This document shows, piece after piece, positions 12,551-25,265 of a stretch of 64,000 bases of DNA; positions within the stretch are counted from its first letter, which is position 1; every line of letters begins with the position of its first letter. This DNA is from Nymphalis io (taxonomy: Eukaryota > Arthropoda > Insecta > Lepidoptera > Nymphalidae). The DNA is taken from positions 12,777,001-12,841,000 of the forward strand of contig NC_065888.1 of NCBI RefSeq assembly GCF_905147045.1. Reading direction: 5' to 3'. A model generated the notes under the pieces. It ran no database searches. It was not told the DNA's origin and worked only from the letters and a program-made list of their open reading frames with translations. The position numbers and the translations under genes were made by a program.

Positions 12551-12684
12551 ATTGTCCTCAAGTTATATCGTTAAATGTAATCAAAGCGGACAACGACGTC
12601 GATTGCTTGACAAATGGCTCGGGTATCCATCACGAGTATCCGATTGAAGGGATCAACCCTTTCAACAAACCGAGACTGGAATGA
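12551..12684 (+). CDS. candidate terminal exon, hydrophilic C-terminus
   Basis: The good acceptor ttttaacactttatacag is followed by 2 nt, then CPQVISLNVIKADNDVDC, TNGSGIHHEYPIEGINPFNK, PRLE and TGA. The third codon positions from 12588 on are G/C-rich, in contrast to the AT-rich flanks, so this piece looks genuinely coding. It may be the cytoplasmic tail of the protein begun at 12001, since the phase fits and the intron is 301 nt. A minus-strand frame is also open but has poorer codon bias. An ATTAAA variant lies near 12750. No family was recognised. Confidence 0.4.
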
Positions 12685-12978
12685 TCCGTTCTAAAATATT
12701 ATCCGTAACATTTGATAAACGTTTCAATGGAGTAATATTCTTACAATACTTATTAAATTCACTATTTAGATCTTAAAATATTCTTAAATTTATACTGTTA
12801 ATATAGAAGGTATATAATATTTGGACAGGTAAATATTTCTTTCTATAATTTATTCCAGGCAGGCATATCATCAAATAACCAATTCTTAAATGCGTTTACA
12901 ACCACGCGACCTTAGATGTCTTTCTGTCCCGCGTGTCGGTAATTAGTCTGGCTCATCCACCATCGGTTTGGCGGTAAA

Positions 12979-13097
12979 ATGACTAGTGGCTATTCGCCCG
13001 GTGAGTCTGAAAGCCAACCACCGCCCGGTGGAAACTTTTCTAGAGAAGCAAAAAAGGCTGCTTTGATTTGGGTATTGGATAAAGGCCAGCGTTTCAG
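12979..13097 (+). CDS. candidate first coding exon (40 residues), product unknown
   Basis: ATG in good context (ggtaaaATG) opens MTSGYSPGESESQPPPGGNF, then SREAKKAALIWVLDKGQRF and a split codon at donor CAG|GTATGT. The segment 12900-13097 is more GC-rich than its flanks. An inner GTGAGT at 12994 could be an alternative donor. The N-terminus is Ser/Pro/Gly-rich and followed by an amphipathic helix-like stretch. No next exon (starting with 1 nt) was found with confidence downstream. The in-frame stop is at 12940-12942. The product was not recognised. Confidence 0.4.
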
Positions 13098-15689
13098 GTA
13101 TGTGTTTTTGGCCAAATAATGTTATTCATTACTCAGAAACACAACATTAATTATTATTTATTTGCCAAGCTCGTTTTCGAAAATTGCATTTTCATCCATT
13201 CGTTTTATTATAGGTATAATTAATTGGCTCAATTAACTAGAACAAATGGCTTAGTAAAATAATATGAGCATGGTCCGTACAATTTTTTTATATATATAAT
13301 AAGGGGGTGATAACATTATGATTATTATGATAATTGCTTATTTTTTATTTAATCTGAATTGAATATTTGAATGATATGAGACTACAAAAGATTAGAATTT
13401 AAGTGGAAAGTTTTGTGGGTAACGATTGAGTGAAACGATTGTTTATCGTTTATATTTAAGAAATTTTAAGTTCTACTAGTTTGTAGAAAGCCTATAAAAT
13501 CCTTTTCAGTCGATCAATCTTTATCATACGTGACAGAATATTTCGTAAACAAAGCGCCGAAAACACGTTACATATCCACATATAATAAATATAATATTTT
13601 AAATATTTTATACATAGTTAGAGCTTTAATAATATATACAATCCATTCTATTTTAAATAAGGGACTTAAGATAATATAAGTCATGGCAAAAGTGAAGTAA
13701 ATATTAATCAAAGGGCTAAGCCCGCATAAGGGAGGGAGAGTAATGACGCTCGAATCACGTATAATTGAAACATCCTGTTTCGCCCGGAGCTCGTCAAGTC
13801 CTTATTTAAAATTAATTTAAACTCTCATTAACTTTAAATCTGTGCTTTTTCCCACGGACATTCAAATATACACTAAATTAACAAACCAAGCCAAATACCC
13901 AACCCATGGACCCACGTTTAGACTTTGGACAAATATGTACCAATATATTTTTATCGTTATGAAAAATCTATGTAAGTACTCGTATGTTCATATTGAATTT
14001 CATTTTTCTTTTCAAACAAAGATATAAAACATACGTACGTAATAATTATATAAATAATATTTTTTAGAAAGATAACGAAAGCGGCTAATAATAATAATCG
14101 TTTTTACTAACGTATATTTTTATATTACATTATTTTAAATCTCAATATTTTATCATGTTTTAAAAAGGTAGAATCGATTTTTTATATTAATACTTAATAT
14201 CACAGATAATGAAATATTAATTTTAACAAACAATAAATAGTTACGATATTTGATATTGACTAAACATTATGCCACACATTAAAAGTTTAGCAGATTGGAA
14301 GTCTAATACAAAAGTATATAACAAAAAGAATTACTGCGCTTTCAGACTGTTCGGGTGTATAAGGCCGGTATTTAAACAGGCATTTAGCACATGTAATGTA
14401 GAAGTGCTTTTAGCGCTATTCGAGAAGATTCCTACATCGTTTGTAACTATAGAGCAGTTTTAGTCTGTTAAATGTTTTAGCTTAAAGATATACAACAGTA
14501 TTTTATTGTTAGTTCTATCTATGTTTTTTCCGTTACATTTTTGAATATACATAACATTTTATAGTAGGCACATAATAACTTCTTTTTTTTTACTTTCATT
14601 CTATAATTTGTAAACCAAACGGTATATATGCGTAGCCATAAACAAGTAAGGAAACTAATAACAAGATGAATTTACCGTTCAAACTTCAGATTAATGGGTG
14701 GACTGTCCTTGTACGGCACATGTTCAAAATGGTTACATATGCACGTACACTGACTTCGGAGATTTATTTATATTATATTATAATTAAGTTACGAACAAGC
14801 CGAGAACATGATTTATGATCAAGCAAATATTATGAATAACTATTGCTGTTTATGGATTGAAGAAAACATTCTATACATATAATACGAAACTGTATAAACG
14901 TCATGTAATTTAAGAACGTATATAAAAAATATTTATATAAAGCATATATATATAAACGTATATACAAGAACCCTCTTTATAAATGGAAGAACTAAGCGTT
15001 GAATTTATTAGCACGATTTATTCCCCAATCAAACAAAATTTTGACAATGGGTGCGATTAGATACCGAGATGTTAAATCGCATGTAGATTACAACATCGTT
15101 CGACCTGTGTATTGTTCCTCTAATCTGGCATAACTCAAAACCTAATGGATTTGTTTCATGGACATAACCTCTGCTGAGCTGAATTCAATTACCCAAAACT
15201 TTCAGATAACGTAATGAACACTCATCAAAAGCTAGTTAGTATAAATAAATCAAACCTACTAACTGAATAACTCTAACTTACTTTTGGATATAATCCAAAA
15301 AAATATAGTATATTCAGCTAAACTACTTAAATAAGCGAAATATTAAAAAATAACCAGAGCGATGGAAGTGAAGGAATAGAAGTGTAAAAACAGTCTTATG
15401 TCAGCTTTAAAACTTCAACAACATAATATAAAATATGGATAAAGAAGGTCCAATAAATTTTAAACTTTGTGACGCTGGCTTCATAAATACAATGTTTCAA
15501 GTTTCGTCTCCTTGTTGAGTTCGCTATTTGTATTATATTCCACAAAGATATCACGAAAACACTCATCTCATTATCGTAAAGCTGTAAACATATAAAAACA
15601 TTGACATGATAGCGAGTGTTGTGAGACGTGAGTTATATGAAGGTCATATGGAAAATAAAAGTTTTTGCTTTATTGTCACAAAACTCGAA

Positions 15690-15850
15690 ATAAATCTTAA
15701 TGGGACAAGAAAATCTGCACGTGTTGGGTTGTGGGTGTTGGGTGAAATTCTGTCGCAAGCCAGAAGAGGCACAGCGTTGTGAAGTAAGCTGATTTGCATT
15801 GAACATCAGGCCTTTACCCAGCAGTGGGAACTATACGGCCTGATGCCAGG
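15690..15850 (+). mobile_element. SINE 3' portion, family B-related
   Basis: gaaattctgtcgcaagccag, cacagcgttgtgaagtaagc and ggcctttacccagcagtggg with cggcctgatgc form a related but distinct subfamily. Confidence 0.65.
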
Positions 15851-16059
15851 TTCGAAATTGATTTATTTTATATATGTCATTGGGAATGTTGTTATTACAA
15901 ATGTAATTGAGTCAACGTGACATTTCAATTTTGTGCCAACACGTTGAACAAACAAAATCAATTTTTATTTGGATTTACATATTCGCAATATTTAATAATT
16001 CATAACCAAAATTGTGTAAAACAGAGTAAAACTCTGGATAACAATTTATCTTCTGTTAT

Positions 16060-16135
16060 ATAGTTAATCGAGTGATGCTCAACGGGCTTGCCTAGTAAAA
16101 TTCGGAGGTTCGATCCCGATTTCTTGGCTACTGTC
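16060..16135 (+). repeat. tRNA-like fragment
   Basis: gggcttgcctagtaaaattc followed by gaggttcgatcccgat gives A- and B-box-like words 25 nt apart. No cloverleaf closes, so it is a SINE head remnant rather than a tRNA gene. Confidence 0.3.
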
Positions 16136-17805
16136 ATACCCACTCCTAAAACATGCTATACATTTAACTTTGGTAAAATAGTTTCGTTGTAAGAAGACTA
16201 GGTTCTTATTAAAAATGTTGACAAAGTAATACAGATCTTATGACTCGTACACTCTATAAAAAAAGTTGACATAGTTGATGTTTTCCATTTTTTTATATAC
16301 CTTCGAATTAAAATATTTATATTATGAAAGAAAACGATATAAGTCGTCTAATTCTGAAGTCAAATTAAAATGACACACACAAAACGACGAGCGCACGTAC
16401 GTTGAATTAAGTTACCACCTTCTAAAGCAACATATTACGTCGCATTTAAATTTTGTATAGATATTAATTGAATGTTGTAAAGTAATGACTTGAACATGAG
16501 CAATAGCGGTTTACTCAACAAACAAACTCGTAATTGGATTAGGCGTAACCAAATAAACTCTCGTGTCTCTCAAGTCGACTGGTACAAGATACTAATGAAG
16601 TTACTGTTGCAGTTCAATCATGTTAGAAAATTACATTCAAGTGTTATATGGAGGCTGCTTAGTCCTTGTTTATCTTGTTTTAAAGTTGTGATTACGTATT
16701 TTCTATGGATATTGAGTTTTTAAGAACTAGATAGTTGATGTTGAACTATGTAATTTATGATAGATCTTCATAAATTATTAAAAATTTGCGGTATTGTTTT
16801 GAAGGGTGAATAACCTAGTGTTAACACATAAGGGACATAATATATGTATTCTTAAATGACATTGTTGGAAGCGCATTGGCGGTGTTAGAATTTGTTTATT
16901 TTTAAGTGTGTCGAATGCCCATTTGCTGCTATAAATACTAAAGTTGATACTGAAATAAAAATAAAAATTCAACTGCAACAATTGCCTTAAATTAAAACTT
17001 AACACTGTTCACTGTTCAATACTAATGAAATTTAGATGGGTTTATTTTTATAATATTCTGCATTCGACGGAAGCTGAAATCACCATTAAAATAGGTTCTT
17101 GAATAAAAAAGTATTTCCCGAACAGAAGAATTTGGAACCTATTCATATGTTGTAATTATTCAATAAAACATTGAATAAGTTTATATATTTTGTAAACAAA
17201 AATCACTGAATCGAAACTCGTATGTCGAGATAATTAATTTAAAGATATCAATCAAAAAGGAACGAATAGATCGCAAACATAGTTCGAAATAATACCGGTT
17301 ACCGTGAATTTGTTTTGTTTTATTTATCCTTTTTTATTTGTTTTTAATCAAATTATGCAATTGAATTTTTTATTGCGGATAAAGTATAGAGTATAATTTT
17401 GTTAACATTTGTGTCAAATCTTCTGACACATTCGTATTTACACGAAAGCTTGAAATGAAAATGAAGACTAAAACGTCTTCAATTATATTGTGTATGTTTT
17501 TAGTAAAGTATGAAATATAATTCAATTATATCCTGGTAGTAAAGGTTATTGACACATAGAAATGGAGGCTGTAAATTGTAAGACAATATTTTCTTTTGAA
17601 CTAAGTATTATCTTTACATCGATATCGTAACTATTCAAAAACTAAAAATACTATTTTTTGAGTTTAGTTGAGTTATAGTTTCTGTTACTTTTTCCTATAT
17701 ATTTTAGTAAAGTCGGTTTCCTTGATTTAATTCAATTATTTAGTTGGTTTTTTATGTAATGTAAGAAAGTTATTTTTGTAGGTGTACTTAGTAAATAAGA
17801 AACGG

Positions 17806-17990
17806 CTTATAAATGTCCCAACACTGGTAAAAATATCTACCTTAAAGGAAAAGGTGTAGTGCTGATTGCTATGTGAGTTGGTGCAAAAGGTGCAACACAA
17901 CCCATTACGTCATGCAGGTTTCCTCACGATGTTTTCCTTGAGCGATGAGCATGATATTAATTATAAACACGGATTTCACCTCATAATCAA
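17806..17990 (-). mobile_element. SINE family B, diverged minus copy
   Basis: aaatgtcccaacactgg at the 3' end, then caggtttcctcacgatgttt tcctt, are reverse family B words. The head is lost. Confidence 0.6.
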
Positions 17991-18539
17991 TTTTTAGGAC
18001 TTAAGATTAACGTATTTTGTTTTGTCTTACCTTTTAATCGATTTAACTTTGATAAATAAATCCATACATGTGATTTGTGATTAAATAAATCACATAAAAC
18101 AACAATGAATACATTTAAAGAAAAATATTATTTGAACGTACAATATGTAACAATTCAACACGATAATTGCTTTTATCAGGGTTCAGGATATCGGTGATTA
18201 CATTTTATCCTACAAAATAAGCGGAAAATAATCCAGGTGTTATTCAAAAATGTTTTTTGATTTTTCAAACATTACGCGGATGGAATTATATATAGGATTA
18301 GTACCAAAAATGTTACATTAAACTATATAGGAGTTGGTAAAAGAAGTATCCCTTTTTATATAACTGCTCAAAATGATTACTTTGTAATTTTTTTAATAAC
18401 GTCGACATCCTAAGTCATTTAACATTTGTTTTCTTATTTTGCGTATTTTATTTTATATACAAAAATATCAATTACTTTCATCAATAATAAAGTACAATAC
18501 GTAACAACGTGTCTATAGTCTATATTTGAATGAAAAAAA

Positions 18540-18806
18540 AGAAACAGCCTGCAAATATCCCGCGACTCGGCATAGCCTCCTATACTCTTGAGGAGAAGAT
18601 TTGAAGTTCATTCCACCACGCTGCTCCATGCATGTTGGTGAGTACATATTGCATACAAATGTCACAGAATCTCATCTCATTCAGGTTATCTCACGATATT
18701 TTCTATCACCGCCAATCACGAAACAAATTATTAACACAATTCAAATATATAAAAACTCAGTTGTGTTTCAGACCTGCGCTTAAGAATCACGTGTTCTAGC
18801 CATTGT
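18540..18806 (-). mobile_element. SINE family B, minus copy
   Basis: aacagcctgcaaatatcccg, cttgaggagaag, ttccaccacgctgctcc and aagaatcacgtgttctagcc follow the reverse family order. It is moderately diverged. Confidence 0.7.
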
Positions 18807-21183
18807 ATTCTAAAATCATATAATATTGTTGGCAACCCTGAGAAGACACTTATAAAATGTATTTCACGAAACAAACAGTTCAAAACTTAACGTCCATGTG
18901 TCAATGATTTTTCGGTTCAACTATATTTATAATTGATATGTTTTAATAACTCAATACATCCACAAATCAGAGTTGTCTTGTAAACGTAATTAACAATTAT
19001 CGCGCATTGATCCGAACTACACGATGTTAATAATAATGATGTTAATAATGTTGCCATGATTTATATTCATGAATATTAACTAACTTCATTAATAGATGTA
19101 TGTATCGTGTATGTATACACGAATATGTAATAGCTGCTCTGCGCAATTTCACCCGCCTTAAACCTTACAGGTCCGCGCCTGCCTAGCGTATATTATCTAA
19201 AATCGTATATAATCTAATCCAAAAATATTATTACAATCAAGTAAGCAAACTTCATCTTTATATAATAAACATTACATTTATACAAAAGTTATTAACATTA
19301 TGTAATTAAATAAGTAAACAAGTCAAAGTTAGGACTAGTTAAAGTGCAAATCATAATCTCGTGGAACGTTGGCAAGAAACCTAGCAACATTAAGTGGTGT
19401 TGTTTTAATTGATTTTAATTACTGTATAATACTTAATAGAATAGAATATTAGTACTGGCTGATTTATTGTAATTAAATCTTATTTTGATGCTTAAAAAAA
19501 AAACAGCACTACAGTACTCAATGCAAGATTCGCTTATCAACCGTGTATTTTGTCACTACAATGCTAGTGTGTCAATACTTAATAATAAATCAGTAATACA
19601 ATGTAAGCAATTAGTAGAATCTAGAATTGCATTAAACTTGTGAATTGTTAAGTTCCAAGCTACTATGTAAAAGTTAGTTCGAAAGCTCGGTACTCGACCG
19701 TACACTACAAACGAACGCCTCCGTAAACGTTACAACATCACTTCATCTCTTCATAAGTTGTTTTGCTTTAACATGAAAGACAATAGCGCGTCAGTTTCAA
19801 TACAAACTACATTTAAACAAAATATGCTTATAAACGGCTGGGCTGATTTTGATTAAATGTTTGAAAGTGTGGATACCTGGGTTAAATCAAAGTCAAATTG
19901 GACCTTGGGAGTTGGGGTTGTAATCGCGTTCCAGAATTTTTTTTCTTTGGCATAAATAATAAAATTAGTATGATTATTATGATTTAGTTTCGATTTAAGC
20001 ATTTCATAAGTAAGAATTTTTTTACTTTACTTTTACAGACATTTTGCGATTTGAGATTGAAACTTCCATTAAAGTTATAAACGTAAAATTTCAATTCCTA
20101 CTTTATGTGCACATAGAAATATGAAAAGTTTCTGACACAAAATGATTTCTCAATTGTCTTATTGCATTTTAGTTAATTATATATTTAAATCAAATAATTA
20201 ACACAAATGAAATTGAATAGCATTTTTTTGTTCGGTTCTTTGCCATTATTTGGATGCAAGCGCTTATTTTATATAAGTAAATTAAAAGTTTTATAAAAGA
20301 CGAAATGTTACTCATTAAGATCAAAATATTTAATTGGTATTAATTCATATATAAAACATTACGGGATGTGTATGGGCGTTTGTTTTTAGAAAGTTTTTTA
20401 AATTTATTATGTTTTTTTTTGTAATATGAAGAATACTTCAAAGTCCTTCTCGGAAAATAAAATCGTATTGATGTGTAACTAAATGAAGTGAATAATTTAT
20501 TCCCTTCCTTATATAAACGAAAAATCAAAGGAATTTACACTCGACTTGATTTTGTTTAAAAAAATTTAAAGAGGTTTTCTATTCTTTAATCAGCTACAAA
20601 ATAACAATAATTATCTGTGTTTGAGAATGCGACACGGTTAAAAATAACTTAAAATATAACATAATTGGATACACCCGGCAACTTTTTTATTCTATCGCTT
20701 ACAACAATTTTTTTTTATCATTCCGAGGGACGATTATTTAAGAACACGAACAAAAACTGTAAGTCTTAATATCCGACAAAATAAATGACGATCTTATAGA
20801 CACGAAGTATTAAAAAAAAATACTATATCTACCAATTTACCTCTTTGTAGGCTTGTCTTATAATTATTTAAATATATTTATTTATTTAAGCTTTCCAACA
20901 TGTACAACCAAAACTAAATAATTTTATTTTATAAAAAATAGCAGAAAAAAGTTATAATTTTACTGTTTTTATATTTAATATAAATAGAGTAATTTTTTTT
21001 ATGATTGACGTAGACTGTAAAGGGCGTCGATTGAATAAAACGGACGACGAACGTTGTACGCGATCAACTTTAACGTATTCATTTTAAGTTACTTTTATAT
21101 TAACTAGACGTTTATACCACTCGCATAGAACAAAAGCTGAACTAAGAAACTTATAATTTCATAATTTGGACAAACAAAATGTA
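18807..21183. other. intronic, nothing recognised
   Basis: Strongly AT-rich with homopolymer runs. No repeat family or coding signal was identified. Confidence 0.5.
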
Positions 21184-21430
21184 TGAGTCGAGACGGTCCT
21201 AGTAGTTAAACTATGTGTAGTATTCAAACCCGGTCACCTCTGAATTCTCATGTACTTAATTTCACTTCACGGTGTTTCCCTTTACTGATTAAGGACGCCT
21301 ACATATGTCGGATGGAAATCTGTCACATGAATATCCACTAACAGACTCTGGAGTAGCATGATGGAATGAACTCTAAACCATCATATTAAAAGGAGTAGAG
21401 GCCCAATAGTGGGATATATAATTTCGTAAG
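21184..21430 (+). mobile_element. SINE family B, old copy
   Basis: gagtcgagacggtcctagta, cattcaaacccgg-like B box, tctggagtagcatgatggaa and ggcccaatagtgggata. Confidence 0.65.
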
Positions 21431-21639
21431 AGTAAATTTGAATAACTTAAGTATTTTTTATTTATTAAATGTGTCGCTACACGTGAGATGCTCACTGACC
21501 TAAAAAACATAGTGTAGCTTGACATTGATCTGAATGTGTGCTTTTAGAGACTACAGTTACGTAATGCTAATAAAAATGTATTTTTTTTAAGTACTGACAT
21601 TAAATTACCTTTGATACAAAACGGATCAGAACGTTGTAT

Positions 21640-21740
21640 CGGACTAACATACATCGGACGTCACAGTTACCTATAGAATCTCTTATTCTATAACACGCTT
21701 TGGAGTAGCGTGATGGAATGAACTCCAATCTTCTTGTGAT
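21640..21740 (+). mobile_element. SINE family B fragment
   Basis: ggagtagcgtgatggaatga and actccaatcttc match the family B 3' half. It ends exactly where a 38-bp palindrome starts. Confidence 0.55.
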
Positions 21741-21773
21741 ACTTTAAATATATATATATATTTAAAGTATCAC
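21736..21773. repeat. perfect 38-bp palindrome without spacer
   Basis: gtgatactttaaatatata followed by its exact reverse complement. An AT run starts 3 nt later. Confidence 0.95.

Positions 21774-21776
<3 letters not shown>

Positions 21777-21824
<48 letters not shown>
21777..21824. repeat. (AT)24 microsatellite
   Basis: 48 uninterrupted bases of at repeats. Confidence 0.95.
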
Positions 21825-21827
<3 letters not shown>

Positions 21828-22189
21828 ATAAATACATAAAATACAATGAATTAATTAAAACATATATTTTATTCAGACCAATATTAATAATTACCACGCA
21901 CATGTTAAATCTAAAAGTTAGACAAACATATACAAACTTAATTTTATTATAAATATCAACGAAACAGGTCAAAACGTTCGACGTAATAGTGTAGTCTCAA
22001 ATTATTTTTATATGTATTAAACTAACTCGCCCCGACACCACAGCTGCATAATATGAATGTTGCATATAAATCGGATGATTTGTACCCTGAATTAATTAAA
22101 AAAAAAATTAATTGAATATAAGAACCAGAGTCTATTGGGCTACCATACATAGATGTACACTCCTGAGTGTAAGAAATGTTAAAACTTAC

Positions 22190-22248
22190 CTGTAGTTATA
22201 CTGCCTAACACACTTTTCAAAGCATAACATAGCCATGCAAATTATTGC
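22190..22248 (-). CDS. candidate first coding exon on the minus strand, small
   Basis: On the minus strand, ATGGCTATG at 22236 down begins MAMLCFEKCVRQYNY with a split Arg at the strong donor ACAG|GTAAGT. The possible exon extends to 22248 if acceptor taaaag is used, which adds AIIC; the pyrimidine tract there is poor, so an initiating ATG is more likely. The C-x3-C spacing is seen in small intermembrane-space chaperones, but that is not enough to assign it. No downstream partner exon was found. Confidence 0.25.
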
Positions 22249-22794
22249 CTTTTAGCGGTATAATAATTGAAGAGTGTTACGAGCCTGCATATAAATTCTT
22301 TATATTACAATATGTTATATAAGAACGTCTCAAAGCGCATTCCATCACAATAAAATACGATAAGAGACTTTACATGTACGTGAATATATATCCACCTATA
22401 GGACTATAAATAGCCAAGAGAAATATTGAAGGAAAATTCCCTCTGGAAAATGGTAATGCTGTATACTAAAAACAGGCTTACTAAGCAATTTCACAAAGAA
22501 TGCAAGAAGAAAGCGAATTATGTGCCAAGGGAAATTATACTCTATTATGATTTCAGACGGATCAATTTGGAGGATCCCAAATTATGTTAAATGATCAAGT
22601 TTAAAAATATGTTTTTCAGACTTATAACAAAACCTTTAAATATGTGTTCTTAAAGTATGAAGTATTTGCGTTAATTGAATGGTTAATATATAGCAATAGG
22701 TAATAAATAGACTTTGATATTTTTATTATACCCACCAGAGTTTGGTAAAATCCATCAATACCTTACCATGCTATAGAGGACAGATTTTTTAATC

Positions 22795-23160
22795 TTATCT
22801 TCTTCTTCCTGCTGTTATCCCACTACGTGGGGTCGGCACAGCATGTATTTTCCTTCCACTTCTCTCTGTCATTCGTCATCTCGGCACTTACCCATTTCAT
22901 ACACATATCCTTTCGTACGCAATCCATCCACATTTTCTTCGGCCTCCCCCGTCCCCTATATCCATCAACATTCAAACTCATCACCCTTATAGTAACCCTC
23001 CTCATCACATGCCCGTACCACGCTAATCTATTACTCTTCAACTTTTCATCTATTGGTACTAATTTCAGACTTCCTCTGATATACTCGTTTCTTATCTTGT
23101 CCATTCTAGCTACACCGCACATCCCTCTTAACATTCGCATCTCTGCCACTTTCATGTATT
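22795..23160 (-). mobile_element. RTE-type LINE, 5'-truncated 3' end
   Basis: The minus-strand frame (23155-22823) reads MRMLRGMCGVARMDKIRNEY, later NRLAWYGHVMRR and GRGRPKKMWMDCV. This is the typical C-terminal tail after the reverse transcriptase of RTE-clade elements common in Lepidoptera. After the ORF there is a short 3' UTR (gccgaccccacgtagtggg) and a simple tail of aag/gata units near 22795. Nothing of the RT catalytic core remains, so it is a dead-on-arrival copy. Confidence 0.8.
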
Positions 23161-25094
23161 CTTTTTACATCCTCATTTTTAATCTAATGTTCGTAATAAT
23201 AATTTTTCTTAAAGAAAATAATACGCTGGCAACACCATTCCAGTTTTATTACGAAGACAAAAAGCAAGAATAAAAGGCGTTTTAGCGTTTATTTTTTCTT
23301 ACGACTTTTATTTGAATTGAACGAAGAAAACATGTTCTATTCAACTTCAACTTATAATTGCTTAATTTTTACTATAGAGAAGTTTAAATAAGCCTTTATT
23401 ACAAACTAGACTTTAATTAAAAACGTAAGTCATATAATAACTTAATATTCATATAATAAAGGAAAATACAGCGTATTTTCTTTTTCCACTGGGAACTAAA
23501 ATTTGAATATTCAATGAACTTTATGTCGATGGCTCTACAGAAAACTCCTCGAGAAAAGTGTCCTGAGTTTCTTCAGCACGTAATTACGGCTTAAAACTGG
23601 CTCAATTAAGACATTTCTATGAAAAAGTGTATTTTGAAAACAAGGTTATTTGTTAAATTTATGTGTTTTTAAACACAATAACTACATTATTTGCTTTTTT
23701 TTTGCGCCCAGTGCGGTACCCAGTACCCAGTGCGGTAGTTAGTCATGCACGAGTATAAGTCAAAATATTCAGCGAATGTGTGAGTTTATAGTTTGTTTAT
23801 TCTCGTCATTTTACCTACACATAACATGAAAATTAATTATACACAAAAAAACTTAATGAATTTTTAATTATGTATTCACAAAGGTAGACTTATTCCAAAA
23901 AAAGGATCATAAAAATGGCTTTTTTTTCGCAGTTTTTAAGTATGACCTAAAAAATTAAAAATAATATAATATAGTATTGTTATAAGTCATAAATAACTAG
24001 AATACTAGACTAGAGATAATGTCTTTCGTGCAAATAAAACAACATTTTTGTATTTATGGACAGGATATTATAAATTGCATTAGTTATTAACAATTAGGCC
24101 ACGTAAAAGTAGATCGTAGATCTAAAAAACTGACAAACAAATAATATATATATACAAATAAATAATTTGATTTTACCTCTAAACGTCAAACCATCATAAA
24201 TAAAACTTTGATAGTATATTATGAATTTCTGACAGACGCCTCATTTATTGAAATCAGTAGGTACAGCAGTTAGAAACAAAAACACCCTATAAGCCATGAA
24301 ATTTTTTTTAATAAAAAAATCTTAAAATTGGGCTTTTATTTAGTCCGATTTTTATTTAGATAATTAATGACTACAATAGATTTTCTTCTGTTGCAAGTTG
24401 TTATACCAACGGGTGAAGTTAATAAAATCTCGTAAAAAAAGATTGCGGTAACGTAAAGTAGAAATGTAGCTCGTCTGAAAATAAAACTCACGACACATTA
24501 AAACGTCCAAGCTAAGTAAGCAGAAAAGTCTTTTGAGAAGACTAACTGCGACGGAGAACGTGACAAGAGTCACAATGTACTCTTTATTGATAACTAAAAG
24601 GTACATAAGTTGTGAAAGACTCAAAATTCTAATTACTAAATTAATTTTATTTACTTAATTAAAAAACTGTCATAAACGCAGAATCATTTCATTAATATTT
24701 AAATTAAGAATTCATTTAAAAAAGTTGAGATGAAAATATTAACTTATATTACTTTTATAATTTAAAACACTAATTAATACTGCTATGAAAGATTTCATAA
24801 TGTAATTACTTTGAATTATAAAATAACACAGCTTACAAATTCATAAAATTTATTTCATTTTATTGAAAGTAAAGTCAACATATAAATACGAAATCTCTAT
24901 CATTTGTTATATAAAATATATTAAGCAATACAACAGTAATGACTCGCAAAGCGCTCATTAACATTTTGGTCATTCGTAAGAGACGATAATCTCCTGGGAG
25001 TATCAGTATCGCATTAGTTAGCCAATATAACTAGATATGGACTGTGTCACGCAAATAATAGTAAGATAAATTTAAATTAACAGAAACCATAGAA
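23161..25094. other. intronic, nothing recognised
   Basis: AT-rich. It contains a short tandem of cccagtgcggta words at 23705-23740. Confidence 0.5.
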
Positions 25095-25265
25095 ATATTA
25101 TAAATGCGAAAATGAGTTTATTTCTTACGATTCCTGTCTTAACTTTTCGACTGATCATCATGAAATTTTGCATACACGTTGTCGGGGGTATAGAATAACA
25201 CATAAAAAACACCTGCCCCCTCTCACACGCGGGCGGAAGTGGCATATTATGTTGTGACAAAAGTG
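25095..25265 (+). repeat. lepidopteran interspersed repeat fragment (atgaaattttgcatacacgt type)
   Basis: aaatattataaatgcgaaa opens it. catgaaattttgcatacacg, ttgtcgggggtatagaataa and cacacgcgggcgg follow in the usual order. Confidence 0.5.

Larger units (their letters stand above)
13098..17805. other. intronic, no gene recognised outside the SINE at 15690
   Basis: AT-rich. The ORFs at 13842, 14269, 16490 and 17005 (minus) have no motif, no codon bias and no convincing splice sites. Confidence 0.5.

Noticed and set aside
22827..23273. 148-codon plus ORF
   Set aside because: It is the antisense shadow of the RTE-type LINE frame on the minus strand.
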